DNA of 26,687 nucleotides from Flavobacteriaceae bacterium (GTDB lineage Bacteria > Bacteroidota > Bacteroidia > Flavobacteriales > Flavobacteriaceae), in the NCBI GenBank assembly GCA_029238555.1, contig JAQWFV010000001.1, positions 1-26,687 on the forward strand, written 5' to 3'. Each line of letters starts with the position of its first letter. Within the stretch, counting starts at the first letter, position 1. Of this stretch, positions 7,078 to 15,185 are shown in pieces. The translations under genes were made by a program, and so were the position numbers. The notes beneath the pieces are model-generated. The model searched no databases, was not told the origin of the DNA, and saw only the letters and a program-made list of their open reading frames with translations.

Positions 7078-7761
7078 TCACAGGGCTTTTTGAACCACTT
7101 CAAAGATTTTACTGTCTTCGCATTTTAGGGTTTTGAAAGGGAATTTTAGCAGGAGGGCGTAGTCGTGGGTTACCATTAAAATGGTTTTGCCATTTTGGTG
7201 AATCTCTGTCAGGACTTTCATGACTTCTGCACTGGTTTGAGGATCCAGATTGCCGGTGGGTTCGTCTGCCAAGATAAGTTCAGGATCATTGAGTAGTGCT
7301 CTGGCTATAGCTATACGCTGTTGTTCTCCTCCGGAAAGTTCGTGTGGGTATTTAAAGCCTTTGGTTTTCATACCTACTTTGTCCAGCACTTCATTGGCTT
7401 TTTCTTCCATTTTCAAAGCGTCTGTCCAGCCGGTGGCTTTGAGCACAAAAAGCAAGTTGTTTATAACAGATCTGTCTGGTAGGAGTTTAAAGTCTTGGAA
7501 TACAATCCCTATTTTACGTCTCAGAAAAGGAATATCGGCCTCTTTGAGGCCCACTAAATTAACGCCTACTATATGCCCTGATCCTTGCTTTAATGGAATT
7601 TCCCCGTACAGCGTTTTCATGAGACTGCTTTTTCCGCTGCCTGTTTTTCCGATCAGGTAGGTAAAGGACCCTTTTTCTAGCTTCAGGGATATGTCCTGAA
7701 GCACCATGTTTTGGTCTTGAAAAATAGTCGCGTGTTGAATTTCTAAAATGGGCAAAGACAT
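7078..7761 (-). CDS. ftsE: ABC ATPase, cell-division protein FtsE-like
   Basis: This is a single nucleotide-binding domain of 227 residues. It has Walker A GKTGSGKSS (38-46), Q-loop VFQDFKLLPDRSV (about 87-99), signature LSGGEQQR (142-149), Walker B LILADEPTG (162-170) and H-loop His199. The VFQDFKLLPDRSV stretch and the short length are typical of FtsE, the ATPase that with FtsX activates periplasmic cell-wall hydrolases at the division site. The close alternative is the LolD/MacB ATPase group. No ftsX-like permease lies in the window; in Bacteroidota ftsX is usually encoded elsewhere, so this does not argue against FtsE. A near-match box TACATTTA lies about 20 bases upstream of the ATG. It is divergent from the TPR gene. 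Confidence 0.85.
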   Translation of the reverse strand: MSLPILEIQHATIFQDQNMVLQDISLKLEKGSFTYLIGKTGSGKSSLMKTLYGEIPLKQGSGHIVGVNLVGLKEADIPFLRRKIGIVFQDFKLLPDRSVINNLLFVLKATGWTDALKMEEKANEVLDKVGMKTKGFKYPHELSGGEQQRIAIARALLNDPELILADEPTGNLDPQTSAEVMKVLTEIHQNGKTILMVTHDYALLLKFPFKTLKCEDSKIFEVVQKAL

Positions 7762-7891
7762 CTGTTTAAATTGTGAATATAAATGTACTAAGTTCTTTTG
7801 TAACCCGCTCTAGGTTTTTTAATTTTCCATTCCTTTATACTTTATTTAAAATTGAAGCGTTTAGGAAATAGCCCTCCTGTTTAATTGTATT

Positions 7892-10800
7892 ATGTCTATG
7901 AGATTGTCTGTATTTAGTCGTTGTTTTTTGCTGTTGTTTTTAGGCCCAATGTCACTTTTAGGCCAGATTCATATAGGAGACTCCCATGCGCAACAGCAGT
8001 TGCATATTGCCCAGCAATGGCTTCAGGCTAAACGCTATTCAGTGGCAGCAGATTTAGGAGCAGGTTTAAAAGAGCATTCAGATGTAATAATCGCCCAACG
8101 AGCGGCTCAAGTTCAAGTGTTGGCTGCAATTGGTATGGAAGACCCCAATGCCATATCACTTGCTTCGGACTTTGTTAAAAACTATCCCAATGCCATAGGA
8201 GCCAATCAAATATATTTTAAAGCAGGAGGGACTTTTTTTAGAATAGGTCAATATTCTAAAGCATTGCCTTGGCTTCAGAAGGTTGTTATTGGCGGGCTTT
8301 CTCCAAAGGAACAACAGGATTATTACTTTTATTACGGCTACTGTAAATTTGTAAGCAAAGACTATAAAGCGGCTTCAGACCTATTCAATCAAATAGCAGC
8401 TAACAGTACATACGCTAAAGCGGTCTTGTATTACAAAGCCTATACTGCTTATGCCTCGGGAGATTATAAGACTGCTAAGGATTTGTTCCAAAGTGATTTT
8501 TCAGGTTTTAAAACAGACAGACTGCCTTATTTTTTGGCAGACATTTATTTTAGAGAAGGCAACTATCAGGCTGCTATTGAGTCTGCATTAGGCTATTTGC
8601 CCAAGGCCAATCGTTCAGAAGTTTCCCAGTTGAGTAAGGTAGTGGGAGAGGCCTATTTTAGCCTGCAACAATATGAGAAAGCCATTCCGTATCTATTAGA
8701 TTACAGGGGAAACAGGAGGGTTTGGCGCGCAGAAGATTACTATCAATTGGGCTATTGCTATTATATCACTGGCCAATCAAAAGAAGCCATAGCGCAGTTT
8801 AACAAGATTCTAAACCAAGAAACTGATGTAGTGCAGAATTCTTATTATTTGTTGGCTGCAGCTTATTTAAAGGAAAACCAAAAATCACAGGCACTCAACG
8901 CATTTAAACGTGCAGCAGATTTTAATTTTAACACAGATATTCAAAAAGAATCCCGCTATAATTATGCCCAACTCAGTTATGAGATAGGCAATCCTTATGC
9001 GTCTCTTCAAGAGGTTTTTGACCAATTTATCACTGCTTACCCCAAGGATTCCAGAGCTGCCTCCCTAGAAGAACTCCTGCTGGAAGCCAGTTTGTTGGAG
9101 GGAGATTTTCAAGCTGCTTTGGCACTATTGGCCCAGCGAAATCCTAAGGATGTAAAAACCAGACAATCCATAGGCTTGCAAGCAGGACTCATGGCCATGG
9201 AGCAAAAGCAAATGGCGTTGGCTCAAGAGTATTTTAAAACGCTAATTGCCCTAGATACCCATTCAGCAGCAGCAACAGAAGCCCTTTTTTGGCAGATTGA
9301 ACTGGCCCTGAGAACCTATGCGTATTCCAATGCATTTGCTTTTCTAGCAGGTATTGAGAATGCATCTCTTCTACCGGATCGCTTGCGCTTATTATTACCC
9401 TACCAAAAGGGCTATGCTTTTTTTAAAACAAAAGAATTTACCCAGGCCATTAGTGCGTTTAAACAATTTTTAAGTCAGACCCAATCCATCACCGATTTAG
9501 AGGTAGAACGGAACCAAGCTGCTCTTAGAATAGCAGACGCTCAATACAGCAGTGGTCAATTTTCAATGGCCATTTCTAGTTATGAGTCCGTGGCAAAATC
9601 ACAGCCCCAAGCAGCAGCTTATGCTGAATTTAACAAGGCTATGGCATATGGATTAAATGGAAATACTGCTAAAAAAATAGGGGTATTAAAGTCCTTTACT
9701 AGCCGTTTTCCAGGACACAATTACCTGTCAAAAGTTTATTTAGAATTAGGGCTAAGTGAAGCAGCACAAGAAAATAGCCCTCAGGCAATCGCTTATTACA
9801 ACCGTCTAATAACAGAATTTCCTACAAGCGATTTAGTGCCTCAGGCCATGTTGAGAAAAGGATTGCTGTTGTTTAATACCTCTGAAACAGACGCCTCTTT
9901 AAAAACATTCCAAGACTTAGTGACTCGTTTTCCAAAGTCCGCCTCTTTTACTCAAGCCGTTTCTGCGGCAAAGCGAATATATATTGACCAAGGGCGTTTA
10001 AGTGACTACAGAAAATGGGTGGCCCAATTGAATTTGCCCCAAGAGTCAGAGGCTTCTTTAGAAAAACAGACCTATGATCAGCTGAATAGGACCCTGTCAT
10101 CTTTGGACCTTGAAGCGCAAATGAACAGATTTGAACAGTATCTAAAAGATTTTCCCAACGGAGCGAATGCATTAAGTGTTAGTTATAGTTTGGCCCTGCT
10201 TTACACCCAAACTGCTCAAGACAACAAGGCATTCCCATTGTATGATTTTGTAGCTAAGGCAGCATCTATACATGCAGAAGCAGCCTTGGTAGCATATATA
10301 AAACTACAACTAGAAAAAGGCTTTGGAGAAAATCCAGCAGCCGCTTTAAAGCAATTATTGTCTAGGTCACAAGACCCCGCTAATAAGGCCTATGCTTTGT
10401 CTAATCTCATGCGTTTGAGTTATGAAAACCAATCTTTAGAGGAAGCATTGAACTACGCCCAATCTGTAATGGCCCTTGCTGAGGTGCCAGAGGAGATAAA
10501 GCAAGACGCTCAGATTATGTTGGCTAGAGGCGCTCACAGTAAAGGAGACACTGCGGCAGCCATTGCTGGCTATACCTCGCTCAAGGAAGTAGCTTCTGGG
10601 GCCTTGGTCGCAGAATCTTTGTATTGGTTGGCTTACTATAAAAATGCGTCGGCAAACTACGAGGCTTCCAATGAATTAATTCTTGAACTGGCCAGTGATT
10701 ACGGTGCCTATAAAAAGTGGTCTGCTAAGGGACTCCTTCTTATGGGGGACAATTTTTTTGCCTTAGAAGATTTATTTCAAGCCCAGTATTTGTGGCAGAA

Positions 10801-10903
10801 TGTACTAGAAAATTTCCCGCAATACCCCGAATTAATGAGGGAAGCAGAAACTAAAATAGCCCAGTTAGAAGACGCCAAATTAAATGAAGACACAGATGCT
10901 TAA
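7892..10903 (+). CDS. large exported tetratricopeptide-repeat protein
   Basis: This 1003-residue protein has an N-terminal signal peptide (a hydrophobic run ending LLGQ, cleavage near residue 25). The mature part is built almost wholly of TPR-type helical pairs. Typical units are LADIYFREGNYQAAIESALG, YYQLGYCYYITGQSKEAIAQ, YYLLAAAYLKENQKSQALNA and AYYNRLITEFPTSDLVPQAM. There is no lipobox Cys and no transmembrane segment after the signal, so it is predicted to be soluble in the periplasm. The start may be ATG 7892 or the ATG two codons later. Its last 20 bases overlap the start of the beta-barrel gene, showing tight translational coupling. This suggests a periplasmic scaffold acting with an outer-membrane barrel. 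The exact function is unknown; TPR proteins of this size mediate protein-protein contacts. Confidence 0.85.
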   Translation: MSMRLSVFSRCFLLLFLGPMSLLGQIHIGDSHAQQQLHIAQQWLQAKRYSVAADLGAGLKEHSDVIIAQRAAQVQVLAAIGMEDPNAISLASDFVKNYPNAIGANQIYFKAGGTFFRIGQYSKALPWLQKVVIGGLSPKEQQDYYFYYGYCKFVSKDYKAASDLFNQIAANSTYAKAVLYYKAYTAYASGDYKTAKDLFQSDFSGFKTDRLPYFLADIYFREGNYQAAIESALGYLPKANRSEVSQLSKVVGEAYFSLQQYEKAIPYLLDYRGNRRVWRAEDYYQLGYCYYITGQSKEAIAQFNKILNQETDVVQNSYYLLAAAYLKENQKSQALNAFKRAADFNFNTDIQKESRYNYAQLSYEIGNPYASLQEVFDQFITAYPKDSRAASLEELLLEASLLEGDFQAALALLAQRNPKDVKTRQSIGLQAGLMAMEQKQMALAQEYFKTLIALDTHSAAATEALFWQIELALRTYAYSNAFAFLAGIENASLLPDRLRLLLPYQKGYAFFKTKEFTQAISAFKQFLSQTQSITDLEVERNQAALRIADAQYSSGQFSMAISSYESVAKSQPQAAAYAEFNKAMAYGLNGNTAKKIGVLKSFTSRFPGHNYLSKVYLELGLSEAAQENSPQAIAYYNRLITEFPTSDLVPQAMLRKGLLLFNTSETDASLKTFQDLVTRFPKSASFTQAVSAAKRIYIDQGRLSDYRKWVAQLNLPQESEASLEKQTYDQLNRTLSSLDLEAQMNRFEQYLKDFPNGANALSVSYSLALLYTQTAQDNKAFPLYDFVAKAASIHAEAALVAYIKLQLEKGFGENPAAALKQLLSRSQDPANKAYALSNLMRLSYENQSLEEALNYAQSVMALAEVPEEIKQDAQIMLARGAHSKGDTAAAIAGYTSLKEVASGALVAESLYWLAYYKNASANYEASNELILELASDYGAYKKWSAKGLLLMGDNFFALEDLFQAQYLWQNVLENFPQYPELMREAETKIAQLEDAKLNEDTDA

Positions 10904-12629
10904 AAACAACCTATACTTTTTATGGCTCTTTTTATTGGCCACAAGTCCAATTTTGGCTCAGGAGCAAGACTTGGGTACAGAGTCTGTTACGGTGGTAAAG
11001 AATTATGCCCCAGTTATTTTAATTGGAGCCAAGCCCCTTATAGCACCCATTCTCAAAGAGGTTTCGTGGGATCAAAAAAGAACCTTAACCTATCGTATCA
11101 AAGAATTTCCTGTAGCCTCTAATTTTATCCCGCAATTGGCCGCGCCAGATGCCTTGCCAGCTGAGAAAGCCCCTAAGTCTTTCAATACTCTGGTGCACTT
11201 GGGTTTGGGAAGTAGGAGTACGGCAGCACTTTGGGCAGACAGTCAGATAAAGCAATCTAGATATGCCCATATTGGGTTACAACTCATGCATAACAATATG
11301 GTACAGGACCTTCCTGAGGTAGATTGGGACAGCAATTTTTTTGACACCCAATTACAAGGAAGTTATTATTTTTCCAAGCGCAAAAAACACTACCAGGCCG
11401 GAGCGTCACTCCAGCATATGGCCTATTCCTGGTATGGAATGCCAATCATGCAAGGCGGAATAGCGCAGCTTTCCATAGCAGTTCCGGTATATGATTTACA
11501 GCAAAACTATTTTTCCACTGAAATTTTTGGATCTTTTAGGCAAGATACAGGCGCTTTGGAGTCCTTGAGCATCATGGGGGGCGATTTTAGAGATGCCACC
11601 CAATCCAATGCCCAGAAAATTAATATTCATGGGAATGGACGCTTTATGCTTGGAGACAAACCCCTGTTTTGGAATGCCAGTTACGATTTTAGATCAGGGC
11701 AGTTTAGCAACCCACCGCTGTCTTCTTTTGACCAAAGCACCGGATTGGGCTACCAGATTCATAAAGTAGCTTTAAATCCTGTGATTGAGTTGGCTGGCGC
11801 CGATGCTTTTTTTAAGCTAGGGTCAAAAATAATATACTCCAATGGACTAAAAATTTATCCAGATATTTATGGGCAATACGCCCTTGTAACAGATTTCGTG
11901 AGTGCTTTTGCCCGTCTAAGTGGAGATTTTAACTTAAATGATTACGCTTCTTTTGTTCAAGAGAACCCCTTTGTGTCTCCTTCGCTAGAAGTACTTCCTT
12001 CTGACCAGCGTTATGTATTTGAATTGGGGGTAAAAGGGGGTGGAGCTGCTTTTTCCTATACCTTGTCATGGATGGAAAGCAGTACAAACAACCAGGCATT
12101 GTTTGTGCAAAATCCCAAGAATTATTTAAACGCCTATGAAAAACAGTTTAATTACGGCAACAGCTTTGAGGTGGTCTATGACGCAATAGATACCCAGCGT
12201 TTGGGAATAGCATTAGAAGCAGCGCCATTACAAGGGCTGAGTCTCTCAGGCCATTACCATCGTTTTGATTATAACACCACTCCAGCCCAAGAGGCTTGGC
12301 ATTTACCCAAAGAAAGCGCAAGAATACAGTTAGAATACCACTTTTTAACCCGATTTACATTAAATGGATCCTGGAATTATACAGGTGTTAGGACTGCCAG
12401 ATCCAGTCAAATGGTACAATTTATTGTTCCTGGACCATTGCCTTCTGAGGTATTTGAACTGCCAGGATTTCACAGATTAGACGCCCAGTTGTTTTATCAG
12501 GCGAACGACCGACTATCTGTTTTTGTCAAAGGTAGTAACCTCACAGGCAGTACCTATGCGCTCTGGTCTGGTTTTGTTGCACCCCCGAGGATTGTAATGG
12601 CAGGAGCACAGTACAGATTCGATTTATAG
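10884..12629 (+). CDS. plug-less TonB-dependent-receptor-like outer-membrane beta-barrel
   Basis: This 581-residue protein has a signal peptide (LWLFLLATSPILAQ; cleavage after AQ). The stretch after it contains TESVTVVKNYAPVI and a proline-rich linker up to about residue 100. From there to the C-terminus, alternating hydrophobic/aromatic strands end in a terminal strand with final Phe-Asp-Leu (GAQYRFDL), as in outer-membrane barrels. The last 100 residues (RLDAQLFYQANDRLSVFVKG, then SNLTGSTYALW) resemble the TonB-receptor C-terminal region. There is no recognisable plug domain or TonB box, so classical TonB-gated uptake is unlikely. The start at 10884 overlaps the TPR gene by 20 bases; ATG 10896 is an alternative and would suit the signal peptide equally well. 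The function is unknown; the pairing suggests a TPR-barrel complex. Confidence 0.8.
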   Translation: MKTQMLKNNLYFLWLFLLATSPILAQEQDLGTESVTVVKNYAPVILIGAKPLIAPILKEVSWDQKRTLTYRIKEFPVASNFIPQLAAPDALPAEKAPKSFNTLVHLGLGSRSTAALWADSQIKQSRYAHIGLQLMHNNMVQDLPEVDWDSNFFDTQLQGSYYFSKRKKHYQAGASLQHMAYSWYGMPIMQGGIAQLSIAVPVYDLQQNYFSTEIFGSFRQDTGALESLSIMGGDFRDATQSNAQKINIHGNGRFMLGDKPLFWNASYDFRSGQFSNPPLSSFDQSTGLGYQIHKVALNPVIELAGADAFFKLGSKIIYSNGLKIYPDIYGQYALVTDFVSAFARLSGDFNLNDYASFVQENPFVSPSLEVLPSDQRYVFELGVKGGGAAFSYTLSWMESSTNNQALFVQNPKNYLNAYEKQFNYGNSFEVVYDAIDTQRLGIALEAAPLQGLSLSGHYHRFDYNTTPAQEAWHLPKESARIQLEYHFLTRFTLNGSWNYTGVRTARSSQMVQFIVPGPLPSEVFELPGFHRLDAQLFYQANDRLSVFVKGSNLTGSTYALWSGFVAPPRIVMAGAQYRFDL

Positions 12630-12653
12630 GTTTTCTTTTTGACCTCAGTTCCC

Positions 12654-12661
12654 TATCTTTA
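12654..12661 (+). promoter_or_regulatory. near-consensus -7 box (TATCTTTA) of the amidohydrolase gene
   Basis: TATCTTTA differs from TAnnTTTG at the last base only and lies 35 bases before the ATG. A TTTTTG tract at 12636-12641 is too close to be a normal -33 element, so support is weak. Confidence 0.3.
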
Positions 12662-12696
12662 ATTGTTTTTAAAACCAATTCAAATAATACCATCCT

Positions 12697-14328
12697 ATGA
12701 CTTATTATAAATCATTATTGCTCACAACCCTCATTTTCTTATCGGTTAGCTGTAGCCCTAAAGAATCTGTAGACCTTTTGGTGGTGAATGCCAAAGTGTA
12801 TACGGTAGACGACACTCAAAAGACCGCTACTGCTTTTGCCGTACACCAAGGTCGTTTTGTTGCTGTAGGGGAGACAGAAACGCTCCAAAATCAGTATAAA
12901 GCTTCAAAGCTTATAGATGCCCAGGGCAAAGCTGTTACCCCCGGATTAATAGACGCCCATTGTCATTTCTACGGTTTGGGACAAAACCAGCAAGTGGTAG
13001 ACTTGGTGGGGACAAAAAGTTATCAGGAAGTGCTAGACAGGGTTGTGGCATTTCACGATGAGAAACCTGCTGTATTTATAAGAGGTAGGGGATGGGATCA
13101 GAATGACTGGGAAGAAAAAAAATATCCCACCAAAGCCGCTTTAGACGCCTTGTTTCCAGATACACCGGTAGCTTTGGAAAGGGTAGACGGACACGCTTAT
13201 CTAGTGAACCAGGCTGCTTTGGATTTAGCGGGTATTACCACAGATACTGAGGTAGCTGGAGGGAGCATAGAAAAGGAAAATGGTGCACTTATAGGTATAT
13301 TGGTAGACAATCCAATGGCTCTCGTAGACGCAGTAATGCCTAAGCCAACAGTAGCAGATATTGTTACGGCTTTAAAAGACGCTCAGCGTATAGCCTTTTC
13401 TTACGGATTAACTACGGTAAATGACGCTGGTTTAAATAGGGATGTGATAGAAATCATAGACAGTTTACACCAGACGGGCGACCTTAAAATGAGAATTTAT
13501 GCTATGGTCAGTAACAGTCCTGAAAATTTAGATTACTTCTTGTCTAAAGGCGTTATAGAGACCCCAAGACTAAGGGTGGGGAGTGTTAAAGTATATGCAG
13601 ACGGAGCACTTGGATCTAGGGGAGCTACCCTTAGGGAAGCTTACTCAGATAGGGACCACCACTTTGGTGCAATGGTCACAGGTGTTAAAGAGATTGAAGC
13701 TTTGGCTAAAAGAATTGCGGCAACAGATTACCAGATGAATACTCATGCCATTGGAGACTCTGCGAATATTGTAGTACTTCGTGCCTATGCGGAAGCACTA
13801 GTGGGCACTACAGACAAGCGTTGGAAAGTAGAACACGCTCAAATCATCAGTCCTGAAGATTTTGATTATTTTAATGGAGGAATTATCCCTTCAGTGCAAC
13901 CGACCCATGCAACTTCAGACATGTACTGGGCAGAAGACCGCCTGGGTTCAAAGCGCATGGCAGGTGCTTACGCTTTTAAAACATTGTTAAACAAGGCTGG
14001 AACTATTGCACTTGGCACTGATTTTCCTGTGGAACAAGTAAGCCCATTCTTGACTTTTTTAGCCGCAACAGCCAGGCAAGACACCTCAGGTTATCCAGAG
14101 GATGGTTTCCAGATTCAGGATGGCTTAACAAGAGAAGAAACTTTAAAAGGGATGACCTTGTGGGCGGCTTATTCGAATTTTCAGGAGGCAGAACGCGGGA
14201 GTATATCATTGGGCAAAATGGCAGATTTTGTCATATACCATCAGGATATGATGCAGGTTCCACTGATTGAAGTTCCAAATACTGAGGTTTTCAGAACTTA
14301 TGTAGGGGGAGAACTGGTATATGAATAG
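12697..14328 (+). CDS. amidohydrolase family 3 (YtcJ-like) lipoprotein
   Basis: This 543-residue protein has a lipoprotein signal: hydrophobic residues 7-18 and lipobox LSVSC with Cys19. It is therefore exported and lipidated, matured by the Lgt encoded later in this window. The amidohydrolase fold is shown by the metal motif GLIDAHCHFYG (His88, His90), the strand motif VKVYADGALGSRGA, NTHAIGD and KVEHAQI with further metal-ligand His residues, and GTDFPV with the catalytic Asp. RGRGWDQNDW is a hallmark of the YtcJ/NfdA-like subgroup (amidohydrolase 3), which includes N-substituted formamide deformylases. The substrate is not predictable; it hydrolyses C-N bonds in its better known relatives. 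It is followed by a terminator shared with the convergent DUF2911 gene. Confidence 0.9.
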   Translation: MTYYKSLLLTTLIFLSVSCSPKESVDLLVVNAKVYTVDDTQKTATAFAVHQGRFVAVGETETLQNQYKASKLIDAQGKAVTPGLIDAHCHFYGLGQNQQVVDLVGTKSYQEVLDRVVAFHDEKPAVFIRGRGWDQNDWEEKKYPTKAALDALFPDTPVALERVDGHAYLVNQAALDLAGITTDTEVAGGSIEKENGALIGILVDNPMALVDAVMPKPTVADIVTALKDAQRIAFSYGLTTVNDAGLNRDVIEIIDSLHQTGDLKMRIYAMVSNSPENLDYFLSKGVIETPRLRVGSVKVYADGALGSRGATLREAYSDRDHHFGAMVTGVKEIEALAKRIAATDYQMNTHAIGDSANIVVLRAYAEALVGTTDKRWKVEHAQIISPEDFDYFNGGIIPSVQPTHATSDMYWAEDRLGSKRMAGAYAFKTLLNKAGTIALGTDFPVEQVSPFLTFLAATARQDTSGYPEDGFQIQDGLTREETLKGMTLWAAYSNFQEAERGSISLGKMADFVIYHQDMMQVPLIEVPNTEVFRTYVGGELVYE

Positions 14329-14351
14329 AATTCACAAAATAATTCACACAA

Positions 14352-14380
14352 AAAAAAGGAGCCCCAGGGCTCCTTTTTTT
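14352..14380. terminator. bidirectional terminator between amidohydrolase and DUF2911 genes
   Basis: GGAGCC (14358-14363) pairs with GGCTCC (14368-14373) around CCAG, with an A run on the left and a T run on the right. It lies between two convergent genes and should work both ways. Confidence 0.85.
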
Positions 14381-14400
14381 TGTGTTGTTCAATGGTAGTA

Positions 14401-14943
14401 CTACTCCATTGAAATAGGTAAGTGTACTCTAGTCGTATCCCAACCCATAGACAATTGTAGGTTGTCATTTTCTTCATGGAACACCATACTAAAATACTCT
14501 AAAGCTTCTGAACCTTCACTTACAATGGCTTTAACCCTTAAAACGTCTGCTTTTTCATCATAGGAATAAGAGCCCCATTGGTTGAGATTGCTGTTTAAAA
14601 TAATAGTCCAGCTGTTTTCTCCTGGAATAGTAAACAACGCATAAGTACCTGCTTTTACGCTTTTACCACCAAAAATCACATCTTGATAAAAAGTAATTTC
14701 AGGGGCTTCATTCGCACCCGTTCTCCAGACAGCGTCATTGGGTGCTAAGGTGCTTAAGGACCTGCTCTTTAGTTGAGGTCTGTTGTATATTACCCTCATT
14801 TTTTTATTGGCGTCCATGTGCTTTGCTGGAAACCAAGCAATATCCATGGGGCTGGCGTCTAATTTTCCAAAGTCTTGAGCAAAGAGGCTGCTGCTGCAAA
14901 GGAGACCAAAAAGGCATAGGCTGTAAAATAAGTTTCTTTTCAT
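14401..14943 (-). CDS. DUF2911 family exported protein
   Basis: This 180-residue protein has a clear signal peptide (hydrophobic residues about 5-20, cleavage after LFAQ). The mature domain carries the family landmarks: VIYNRPQLKSRS, NDAVWRTGANEAPEI, GGKSVKAGTYALFTIPGE, WTIILNSNLNQWGSYSYD and a C-terminal FSMVFHEENDN. DUF2911 proteins are widespread in Bacteroidota; their function is not known, and the fold is thought to be a beta-sandwich. It is monocistronic on the minus strand, with no convincing TAnnTTTG box upstream. It is predicted to be periplasmic or secreted, since there is no lipobox. Confidence 0.9.
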   Translation of the reverse strand: MKRNLFYSLCLFGLLCSSSLFAQDFGKLDASPMDIAWFPAKHMDANKKMRVIYNRPQLKSRSLSTLAPNDAVWRTGANEAPEITFYQDVIFGGKSVKAGTYALFTIPGENSWTIILNSNLNQWGSYSYDEKADVLRVKAIVSEGSEALEYFSMVFHEENDNLQLSMGWDTTRVHLPISME

Positions 14944-15185
14944 AATAAGTGTGTTATTAATGTTTGTTTAGAATTAAAATTTCTGATACTAAGTTCCACA
15001 TTTAAAACGAATATTGAAAGCCCAGCTTTCAAATGTAAGTTTACTAAGCTATAACGCACTAGTTTAGTATCTATTTATCACTTTTTTTAAATATTAAGTA
15101 ATAGAATGTAATTAAAATAGCCTTTTTGGTTTTATAAACTAATGTTTTAACTCATTTTTGTGGTCTCATTAAATAAATAACGATT
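14944..15185. other. intergenic region with nested inverted repeats
   Basis: This 242-base AT-rich gap separates the divergent DUF2911 and asnB genes. An 8-bp inverted repeat TTGAAAGC-CCA-GCTTTCAA spans 15014-15032. It lies inside a wider inverted repeat, GATACTAA (14985-14992) and TTAGTATC (15064-15071). A near -7 box CATTTTTG (15153-15160, one mismatch) precedes asnB. No open frame worth reporting is present. Confidence 0.6.

Noticed and set aside
7250..7660. Plus-strand 136-codon frame inside ftsE
   Set aside because: Antisense shadow of a conserved ATPase gene with no recognisable product.
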